DNA of 26,084 bases from JBFGCA01 sp041567315 (GTDB lineage: Bacteria > Acidobacteriota > Thermoanaerobaculia > Multivoradales > JAHEKO01): contig JBFGCA010000068.1 in NCBI GenBank assembly GCA_041567315.1, positions 1 through 26,084 on the forward strand, written 5' to 3'. Below the pieces are notes generated by a model. The model ran no database searches. It saw only the letters and a list, made by a program, of their open reading frames with translations, and was not told where the DNA came from. The first letter of the stretch is position 1. Each line of letters begins with the position of its first letter. The translations under genes were made by a program, and so were the position numbers. Of this stretch, positions 1-6,537 are shown piece after piece.

Positions 1-593
1 CCCCCCCCCCCCGCGCCGAGGGCCCGCACCGCGCCCTCCAGCGCCTCCAGGCGCCGCACGTGGAGCCCGGTGAGGAGGAAGACGCCGGCCACCCCCAGCA
101 GCGCCCCGGCGACCAGGGGCAGCAGCAGCCCGCCGGCGGCTGCGGCCACCGCCTGGTCGATGAAGCCGCGGTCGAGACCGACCACCGCGCTCCCGACCTC
201 GGTCCCCTCGATCACCACCGGCAGCACCGCTTCGAGCACCCGGCCGGGGGCGGGCGGCGCGAGGGCGGCCCGGGCGGAGCCGATGAGCGCCGCCTCGGAG
301 TGGAAGACCACCGTGCCGCGATGGTCCGCCACGTAGGCGTAGCGGACGTCGGGGTCGCGCGTCACCGACTGGATGACCGGCCCGAGCCGCAGCTCGTCCC
401 CCAGCAGCAGCGGGTCACGGGCGTTGAGCGCCAGGCTCTCGGCCAGCGCCGCCACCCGCTTCTCGCCCTCGCGGGCCAGGAAGTACGACTGGTCGCGAAT
501 CAGCGCCACCGCCACCGCTCCCGCCACCGCCACTACCAGCAGCGAGACCGAGATCGACACCTTCCAGCGCAGCGAGATCGGCCGTTTGCTCAT
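1..593 (-). CDS. Membrane sensor protein, N-terminal part (truncated by window edge)
   Basis: This reads open from the ATG at 593 to the window edge, about 197 codons with no stop, so only the N-terminus is present. Visible are a hydrophobic segment at residues 11-32, an extracytoplasmic domain of about 120 residues, a second hydrophobic segment at 153-176, and the start of a HAMP-like helix (RRLEALEGAVRALGAG). This layout is typical of sensor histidine kinases, diguanylate cyclases and chemoreceptors, but the output domain is outside the window, so the class cannot be told. It starts 33 bases after the dgcA-like stop and is probably the last gene of that operon, where it might sense a related ligand (inference). 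The frame ends in a run of 12 G on the coding strand at the window edge. Confidence 0.72.
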   Translation of the reverse strand, partial: MSKRPISLRWKVSISVSLLVVAVAGAVAVALIRDQSYFLAREGEKRVAALAESLALNARDPLLLGDELRLGPVIQSVTRDPDVRYAYVADHRGTVVFHSEAALIGSARAALAPPAPGRVLEAVLPVVIEGTEVGSAVVGLDRGFIDQAVAAAAGGLLLPLVAGALLGVAGVFLLTGLHVRRLEALEGAVRALGAGGG

Positions 594-626
594 CGGCGCC
601 GCCTGCCCCAGGGAGGGCCGCCCGGG

Positions 627-1697
627 CTAGCTCTCCGGCGGCTCCCAGCCGAGACCGGGGCCGGGGGCCGGGTAGAGGACGCCCTCGCGCAGGATCACCG
701 CGGCGGTGGTGGGGTCGCCGACCAGGTCGAGGTGGCCGTCGAGGTCGGCGTACTCGACCCCCGGGCGGGCGAGGGCAAAGGCGAGGCCGGCGGCGATCGA
801 CAGCGCCAACTCGTCCATGCAGCCGACCATCACCTCCATCCCGGCGGCGCGGGCGACGGCCGAGATGCGGAGCGCCTCGGCCAGCCCGCCCACCTTCATC
901 AGCTTGACGTTGACCATGTCGGCCAGCTCCTCGCCGGCCAGCCGGAAGGCGTCGCGCAGCGTCATCAGGCTCTCGTCGGCCATCACCGGCAGCTTCACGG
1001 CCGCCGTCACCCGGCCCAGCAGGTCGGGCTCGCCGCGGGCGGTGGGCTGCTCGAGCAGCTCGATCGCCGCCTCCCGGGTGCCCTCGACGAAGCGCAGCGA
1101 CTGCTCGAAGCTGTAGCCCTGGTTGGCGTCGAAGCGCAGCTCGACTCCGGCGCCGACCGCCTCGCGCACCCGGCGGACGCGGGCGACGTCCTCCTCGACG
1201 TCGCGGCCGCCCTTGAGCTTCAGGCGGCCGAAGCCCGCCGCCACCCGCTGGCGCGCCTTCTCCACCGTCTCCTCGACCGGCAGGATGCCGATGGTGACGC
1301 TGGTGGCGATGCGGTCGCGGAAACCGCCCAGCAGCTTCCACAGCGGCAGCCGCGCCTGCTTGCCCAGCAGGTCGTGGAGCGCCATGTCGACCGCCGCCAG
1401 GGCGGCCGGCTGGCCGGCCAGCGGCGCCCGCAGCCGCTCCATCAGGTGGACCGGGCGGAGCGGGTCCTCACCCTCGAGCAGCGGGGCGGCGACCCCGGTG
1501 AGCGCCTCCATCACCGTCGCCGCCGACTCGCCGGTGATCGCCGGGTCGGGGGCGGCGCAGCCGTGGCCGACCAGCTCGCCGCCGGTCTCGACCCGGAGCA
1601 GGACGTTGGTGACCCGCTCTACCGTCTCGTAGGCGATGGCGTAGGGCTCGGCGAGGGGCAGCTCGACGGGCCGCGCCTCGAGACCGACGATCCTCAC
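627..1697 (-). CDS. dgcA: DgcA-like N-acetyl-D-glutamate racemase / dipeptide epimerase (enolase superfamily)
   Basis: A 356-residue enolase-superfamily enzyme of the muconate-lactonizing subgroup. The two catalytic lysines on opposite faces are visible: K160-x-K162 and K265 (VNVK). The Mg ligands are D190 (FDANQG), E216 (LEQP) and D241 (ADES). A C-terminal D318-L-D320 pair matches the Asp-x-Asp that binds the substrate amine in L-Ala-D/L-Glu epimerases. Such enzymes invert the alpha carbon of a glutamyl residue. DgcA of marine Pseudoalteromonas, from this subgroup, racemises N-acetyl-D-Glu to N-acetyl-L-Glu and is encoded with the DUF1611 protein DgcN. A DgcN homologue lies two genes upstream, which favours the DgcA role over a plain Ala-Glu epimerase. 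The start is a GTG overlapping the previous stop by 4 bases (GTGA), suggesting translational coupling. Substrate specificity is inferred. Confidence 0.82.
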   Translation of the reverse strand: MRIVGLEARPVELPLAEPYAIAYETVERVTNVLLRVETGGELVGHGCAAPDPAITGESAATVMEALTGVAAPLLEGEDPLRPVHLMERLRAPLAGQPAALAAVDMALHDLLGKQARLPLWKLLGGFRDRIATSVTIGILPVEETVEKARQRVAAGFGRLKLKGGRDVEEDVARVRRVREAVGAGVELRFDANQGYSFEQSLRFVEGTREAAIELLEQPTARGEPDLLGRVTAAVKLPVMADESLMTLRDAFRLAGEELADMVNVKLMKVGGLAEALRISAVARAAGMEVMVGCMDELALSIAAGLAFALARPGVEYADLDGHLDLVGDPTTAAVILREGVLYPAPGPGLGWEPPES

Positions 1698-4027
1698 TGC
1701 CGCCGCTCGTGGATCTCCGCCAGGCTCATCCCCTTGAGCTGCTCCACGAACTCCACCAGCCGGCGGATCATCAGCGCCCAGAGCTGCTCGCCCTTCTCAC
1801 GGCTGGCCTTGGTGGGGTCCCCCAGCACCCCCGACTTGGAGAGGCTGCCGGTGTAGGCGTACCACTCGACGCCGCGCTTGGAGGTGAAGTCCAGGTACTG
1901 GCTCGAGAACTGCGGCACCGCACGCCGCGCCTGGTCCATGTCCACCAGCTCGGGACGGGTGGCCAGCGTGGTCGAGGTCTCGATCTCTCCGGCGTGGACG
2001 TCGTTGGGGGTGCTGGTCAGCTCGGCGACGTCGGCGTCGCTGGTCTCGCCGCTGTCGACGCAGGTGAAGATGTGGGCGTCGCGGTTGATCATCTGGGCGG
2101 CGTACTGGAGGGTCGGCGCGTTGCCGCCGTGACCGTTGACGATGACCAGCTTGGCGACCCCGTGGCGGGCGGCGCTGCGACCGATCTCATAGACCATCCG
2201 CGACAGGGTCTCGGGGCTGATGCTGAGGGTCCCGGGGAAGTCGTCGTGATGGTAGGAGACCCCGTAGGGGATGACCGGCAGCACCAGCGGCTTGGGGTCC
2301 GAGCACCGCATCGCCACCTGGCGGCACAGGTAGTCGGCGTCCCAGGCGTCGGTGTCGAGCGGCAGGTGGGGCCCGTGCTGCTCGATCGCCCCCACCGGCA
2401 GCAGGGCGGTGTCGGTCTCGCGCAGTCGCAGTTTGGCGAGCGGCCAGGTCAGCTCGCCGAGCAGGTAGCGCGAGGGAGCCGGCGCCGGCGCGCGCGGCGG
2501 CGGCGAGGCCTCGCCGCCCGCACCCTCCGCGCCGCCGGCCAGCAGATCGAACGGCTCCCAGACGCGGCCGCGGCGGCCAACCGCCCCCGCCGAGTGCTCG
2601 AGCAGGATCGAGTACAGCGGGCGGCGCAGGTCGGCCGGCACCGTGTCCACCGGCGAGGCGCGGTCGTGGAAGCGGAGCTGGAGCACCTCCGGATGCTGCC
2701 GGGCGCCGGCGGCAAAAGGGCTCTCGGGCTCGATGGCCCGGCGCTCGCGGAGCATCCAGGCGAGCTGCCGGGCGCCCGCCGTCTCCTGGTGCACGCCGCG
2801 CGCCGCCAGCTCGGCGCGGCAGGCCTCGACCTGCGCCGCGGAGTAGCCGCAGGCGCCGGGATCGGCGCCCAGGGCGAGGTGCATGCCGACGATCCGCCGG
2901 CACTTCTCGCACCGCCCGCAGGGCAGCGCCCGCTCGCCCTCGAGGTGGGTGGCGTGACAGGAGACCTGCAGCCGGTGGAGCTCGGGGTAGCGCTCGGCCA
3001 GGGTCTTCTGGATCAGCAGCTCGGAGAGCTGGCGAAGCAGCGAGAACTGGACCAGCGGCCAGCCCTTCTGGGCGTAGAGCCGGCTCAGCCGCTCGTCGAA
3101 GAAGCGGCTCTGGTCGTAGAGACCGTCGTGATGGGGGATCCCCCGGTGGCTGACCCGCACCGTGGTGTCGTGCTCGTCGCCGATCACCAGCCGGCCGATC
3201 CCGCGCTTGCGGAGCAGCGGCAGGGCGCCGGCCAGGAAGACCGCCACCGTCCACAGCCGGATCGGGTACTCGTCGGCGCGCAGGCGGGCGAAGTCCTGCC
3301 GCACGAAGGGCAGCCGCCGCAGCATCCAGGCGAACACCCGGTCCGAGGAGGTCCACACCCGGCAGGTGGTCGCCGGCCGGGTGCGGGCCAGGTGGCGATG
3401 GGCGTTGAGCGCCGTGTACCAGTGACGGCCCGACTCGTTGACGAACAGGCTGTGGGTCTCGAAGCCCATCTCCTGGAGCAGCCCGAGGCTGAGCAGGCTG
3501 TCCTTGCCGCCGCTGGAGAGCACCGCCGCCCGCCGCGGATCCACCCGCCAGGCGCCGCCCACGGCCTCCGCCGCCCCGGCGAACTGCAGCTCGGCCCGCA
3601 GATAGCGCGGCCGGCGCACCGCCGGCAGCTCGCGCGCCCCTCCCACCAGGAAGGGGTTGGGCTCCAGGAACTTCTTGACGTAGATCTCGCGGGCGGTGTT
3701 CTCGGCCGCCTCGGCGAGCCACCGCCGGTCGGCGGCGTCGAGCGGCCCGGGCAGCACGATCTCGCGGCAGAACAGGCCGTAGTTGAGGGCCACCTGGGCG
3801 GCCATCAGCGCCGCCAGGTTGCGGCTCGCCGGCTCCGCCGGATCGAAGACCTCCTCCTCGAAGCGGTAGACCAACTCGGTGCCGCTCCACTCCCCGTGCT
3901 GGCGCACCCGGTAGGGGGCGACCAGCCGCGCCGGCTCGATCTGGAGCGGCCCGACCTCGAGGCGGTCGACGACCTCGAGCACGGCCAGCGGATCGCCGGC
4001 CGCCCGCGCCGCCCCCGGGTGGCTCAT
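1694..4027 (-). CDS. Fusion: PP-loop ATPase domain (MurL-like) + creatininase-family amidohydrolase
   Basis: A 777-residue two-domain protein. Residues 1-495 carry an adenine-nucleotide alpha-hydrolase (PP-loop) motif SSGGKDS at 171-177, a conserved-looking FSLLRQLSELLIQ stretch (328-340) and a cysteine cluster CGRCEKC (370-376) plus C357 that could bind zinc. From memory this pattern resembles MurL, the ATP-dependent epimerase acting on the L-Glu of UDP-MurNAc-L-Ala-L-Glu; the resemblance is not verified. A Pro/Ala-rich linker (499-518) leads to a creatininase domain (519-777) with metal motifs E549-Q-H551, D560, NGHGGN (631-636) and HAGEIETS (678-685). That family hydrolyses linear or cyclic amides (creatininase, FAPy deformylase, MftE). 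The ATG overlaps the dgcN stop (ATGA) and the stop overlaps the dgcA start, so it sits inside the D-glutamate operon. The frame stays open upstream to 5083, but that stretch is antisense-like shadow of dgcN. The reaction is unknown. Confidence 0.85.
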   Translation of the reverse strand: MSHPGAARAAGDPLAVLEVVDRLEVGPLQIEPARLVAPYRVRQHGEWSGTELVYRFEEEVFDPAEPASRNLAALMAAQVALNYGLFCREIVLPGPLDAADRRWLAEAAENTAREIYVKKFLEPNPFLVGGARELPAVRRPRYLRAELQFAGAAEAVGGAWRVDPRRAAVLSSGGKDSLLSLGLLQEMGFETHSLFVNESGRHWYTALNAHRHLARTRPATTCRVWTSSDRVFAWMLRRLPFVRQDFARLRADEYPIRLWTVAVFLAGALPLLRKRGIGRLVIGDEHDTTVRVSHRGIPHHDGLYDQSRFFDERLSRLYAQKGWPLVQFSLLRQLSELLIQKTLAERYPELHRLQVSCHATHLEGERALPCGRCEKCRRIVGMHLALGADPGACGYSAAQVEACRAELAARGVHQETAGARQLAWMLRERRAIEPESPFAAGARQHPEVLQLRFHDRASPVDTVPADLRRPLYSILLEHSAGAVGRRGRVWEPFDLLAGGAEGAGGEASPPPRAPAPAPSRYLLGELTWPLAKLRLRETDTALLPVGAIEQHGPHLPLDTDAWDADYLCRQVAMRCSDPKPLVLPVIPYGVSYHHDDFPGTLSISPETLSRMVYEIGRSAARHGVAKLVIVNGHGGNAPTLQYAAQMINRDAHIFTCVDSGETSDADVAELTSTPNDVHAGEIETSTTLATRPELVDMDQARRAVPQFSSQYLDFTSKRGVEWYAYTGSLSKSGVLGDPTKASREKGEQLWALMIRRLVEFVEQLKGMSLAEIHERRQ

Positions 4028-5130
4028 CCGGCGGCCTCCCGGACCTTCCGCAGCCGCTCCGCGAGCAGCTCGACCAGCCCGCCGGCGCCGTCGAGCAGCA
4101 CGTCGAAGGCGGGCCGGCCGGTCTCGCGGGTGATCGCCTCGCAGGCGGCCGGCACCTCCTCGCGGGACAGCCCCTCGTGGTTGACCGTCACCGCCACCAC
4201 CGGCTTGCCGGAGATCAGCTCGACGGCCTGGATCTGGATCGGCAGCGGCTGGATCGGATAGCCCGGGAAGCCGTCGTACTCGCGGCGCGCCGGGGCGTGC
4301 TGGAGCACCACCACGTCGGGGCGCCCGGCGGCCAGCAGCTCGTAGCCGCCGGGGTAGGCGGGGTTCATCAGGCTGCCCTGACCCTCGAGCACGATGGCGC
4401 TCGGGCGCCGCTCCTGCCAGGCGCTCCACACCGCGTGCTCGATCTCGCCGGTCACGAAGTCGTTGATCAGCGAGTCGAGGACGATCGAGTAGCGGGCGCC
4501 CTGCATCCAGGCGGTCTGACCGGTACCGATCAGCTCGGCCGGCCAGCCGGCGGCCCGCAGGGCGTCGACCAGGATCCAGGCGGTGGTGCGCTTGCCCACC
4601 GCCGAATCGGTACCCAGCAGCGCGATCTTGAGCGCCTCGACCTCTTCGATCTTGCCGCTGAAGAAGTGGAGCGACTCGCGCGGCGGCGGCTTGCGGACGT
4701 CGCGCAGCCGCGCCCCGCGCTCCGCCGCCCGGGCGGCGATCTCGCGGTCCTCCGAGAGGTAGTCGTGGAGCCCGGCGTCGACGTCGAGGCCGGCCTCGAT
4801 CGCCGCCAGCACCGCCTGGCGGTCGGCGGCGGCGAGCCGCCCGCCGTCGGGCGCCAGCCCGACCACGAAGTGGGTGGCCGGGGTCCCGGCCCGCCGGCCG
4901 GCCTCGAGGGCGGCGGCCAGATCGGCCACCACCGGGATGCCGGCCGGCCGGCCATCGAGCACCTCGCCGGCGTCGGCCCCCGCCCGGCGCCCGTCGACGA
5001 CCGCCAGCACGCGATAGCGCGCCGTGCGCCGCACCAGCCCGTGCGCGGTCTTGCCGTTGGGGGTGCCGAAGGCGCCCTCGCACCAGACCACCGCGTTGCC
5101 GTCCGGCGGCTGGACCGCGCCCTCCCCCAT
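4024..5130 (-). CDS. dgcN: DgcN-like D-glutamate N-acetyltransferase (DUF1611 family)
   Basis: A 368-residue DUF1611 protein. The N-terminal half (about 12-150) looks Rossmann-like. The C-terminal half (about 165-365) is a P-loop domain with a Walker A-type sequence GTDSAVGKRT (173-182) and the family signature EGQGS (249-253) before NPAYPGG. In marine Proteobacteria DgcN acetylates D-Glu to N-acetyl-D-Glu, which DgcA then racemises; older annotations call the family EBNA-1 nuclear protein or simply DUF1611. The presence of a dgcA-like gene two positions downstream supports this role. The ATG at 5130 shares one base with the stop of the preceding PLP enzyme (TGATG) and the gene's own stop overlaps the next start (ATGA), so the four genes are probably translated in a coupled way. 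Acetyl-CoA as donor is known for DgcN and assumed here. Confidence 0.8.
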   Translation of the reverse strand: MGEGAVQPPDGNAVVWCEGAFGTPNGKTAHGLVRRTARYRVLAVVDGRRAGADAGEVLDGRPAGIPVVADLAAALEAGRRAGTPATHFVVGLAPDGGRLAAADRQAVLAAIEAGLDVDAGLHDYLSEDREIAARAAERGARLRDVRKPPPRESLHFFSGKIEEVEALKIALLGTDSAVGKRTTAWILVDALRAAGWPAELIGTGQTAWMQGARYSIVLDSLINDFVTGEIEHAVWSAWQERRPSAIVLEGQGSLMNPAYPGGYELLAAGRPDVVVLQHAPARREYDGFPGYPIQPLPIQIQAVELISGKPVVAVTVNHEGLSREEVPAACEAITRETGRPAFDVLLDGAGGLVELLAERLRKVREAAG

Positions 5131-6257
5131 CAGCGCCTCCCGGTCAGCACCGCCACGTAGCGGTCGGCGGGCAGCGGCTCGCGGCGCTGCCGCTCGAGCA
5201 GCGCCAGCAGACCGGCGGTCGAGGCGGGCAACGCGTTGAGCCCCTCCTGCTCGAGCAGCAGCCGGGCGTGGCGCCGCATCTCCCGGTCGCTGGCGTCGTG
5301 GGCCCAGCCGCCGCTCTCGCGCAGCGCCGCCAGCGCCTGGTCGCCGTCGAAGGAGTGCCAGTTGATCAGCGGCTCGTTGACCTCGGTCTCGCGGACCTTG
5401 GCCGGATCGAGGTCCTGGCACTCGGGCAGCCCCTTGAGGAACGAGCGCACGATCGGGTTCTTGCCGGCCGAGGAGCCGGCCACCATCTGCGGGATGCGCG
5501 AGGTCTTGCCGCGCCGGTGGAGCCGCACGAAGCCGTGGTAGATGCCCGCCAGGGTGGTGCCGTTGGAGACCGGCACCGCCACCACCGCCGGCGCGTCGCG
5601 CAGCTCGTCGTAGATCTCGTAGGCGATCTGGCCGTAGGCCTGGAGCTGGAGGGCGGTGTTGGCGCCGCCGGGGTTGGCGTCGTAGATCTCGCGCTCCTCG
5701 GCGACCTCGCGCGACACCCTGACCGCGGTCTCGTAGTCCCCGGGAACCCGCTCGATCACCGCGCCGAGCGCTTCCATCTCGGCCTGCCGCTTGGTGTGGA
5801 AGGCGGCCGGCACGTGGATCAGGCAGCGCAGCCCACCCAGCGAGGCGGCCATCGCCAGGGCGGTGCCGTAGTTGCCGCAGGTGGCGACGGTGATGGCGTC
5901 GAAGCCGCGCCGCATGGCGTCCTCCACCTGGGCGAAGGCGATGCGGTCCTTCTGGGTGCCGGTGGGGTTGCCGCCGTCGAACTTGAGGTAGAGCTGGCGC
6001 AGTCCGCAGGCGCGCTCGACGTTGCGCACCCGGTTGAAGCCGGTGTCCCCGACCTCCGAGTCCATGATGTCCTCAAAGGCCTCGAGCCGCTCGGCGAGCG
6101 GCCGGGCGGGATCGGCGGCGCGGTGGCGCTGCTCCTCGTAGGCTTCGAGCGAGACCGCGCCGCTGGCCCCGGCCCCGTCGAGCAGGGTCGCCGTGCTGCC
6201 CACTCCGGGCGGGCGGTCGGCGGCGGTCTCTTCTTCAGTGGTGGTTTTGGCGTCCAC
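5130..6257 (-). CDS. Fold-type II PLP-dependent enzyme (threonine synthase-like)
   Basis: A 375-residue protein of the tryptophan-synthase-beta (fold-type II) PLP superfamily. The Schiff-base lysine is probably K103 in GNPTGTQKDR. The substrate-binding loop is TCGNYG (127-131) and the phosphate-binding loop is SNGTT (231-235). The family includes threonine synthase, diaminopropionate ammonia-lyase and cysteate synthase; the sequence does not settle the reaction. A GTG start at 6257 is preferred over an upstream ATG at 6281 because a GGGAGG ribosome site lies 7 bases before it; longer in-frame extensions run into non-coding DNA. It is the first gene of the dgcN/dgcA operon and sits divergent from a permease gene, so it may act on an amino acid taken up or released by that pathway (inference). 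Confidence 0.85.
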   Translation of the reverse strand: MDAKTTTEEETAADRPPGVGSTATLLDGAGASGAVSLEAYEEQRHRAADPARPLAERLEAFEDIMDSEVGDTGFNRVRNVERACGLRQLYLKFDGGNPTGTQKDRIAFAQVEDAMRRGFDAITVATCGNYGTALAMAASLGGLRCLIHVPAAFHTKRQAEMEALGAVIERVPGDYETAVRVSREVAEEREIYDANPGGANTALQLQAYGQIAYEIYDELRDAPAVVAVPVSNGTTLAGIYHGFVRLHRRGKTSRIPQMVAGSSAGKNPIVRSFLKGLPECQDLDPAKVRETEVNEPLINWHSFDGDQALAALRESGGWAHDASDREMRRHARLLLEQEGLNALPASTAGLLALLERQRREPLPADRYVAVLTGRR

Positions 6258-6264
6258 GGTGGGG

Positions 6265-6270
6265 CCCTCC
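6265..6270 (-). promoter_or_regulatory. Ribosome binding site deciding the PLP enzyme start
   Basis: On the minus strand a GGAGGG sequence lies 7 bases before the GTG at 6257, whereas the alternative in-frame ATG at 6281 has no comparable site. This selects the GTG start. The surrounding 280-base divergent gap (6258-6537) must hold promoters for both this operon and the permease, but I found no convincing -35/-10 pair in it. Confidence 0.55.
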
Positions 6271-6537
6271 CGGCCGGCCATTATTGCCCGGCGGGCGGCC
6301 CTTTGCACGGGCGGGCGGGAACCCGACGGCCTTCCCCTGCGACGGCCCGCATGCTCTACTACTCCGACCTGAGCCCGGCGGTCCACATCCAACGTGAAAG
6401 ACAGCGGCGTGCTCCCGACCCTCCGCCACCCGTGCGAGCCACGCCGCCGCGGCGGGCTCGGCCAGGCAGCCCCCTCTGGTCCTTCGAACAGGCCCGGGAG
6501 GCCAGCGGTCCCCTGCGGCGGGACTGGGCGATGACCG

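Noticed and set aside
60..1856. Long plus-strand open frame of about 600 codons opposite dgcA
   Set aside because: High GC gives few stops in antisense frames; its sequence is rich in Arg, Gly, His, Gln and Pro with no domain, and the minus-strand gene has clear catalytic motifs.
1709..4261. 850-codon plus-strand open frame opposite the PP-loop/creatininase gene
   Set aside because: Low-complexity Gly/Arg/Leu/His-rich antisense frame with no recognisable domain; the minus-strand product has full family motifs.
4028..5083. Upstream extension of the PP-loop/creatininase frame giving 1129 residues
   Set aside because: The extension is an Arg/Gly/Ala-rich shadow of dgcN in another frame. The ATG at 4027 overlaps the dgcN stop and begins a normal-looking protein.
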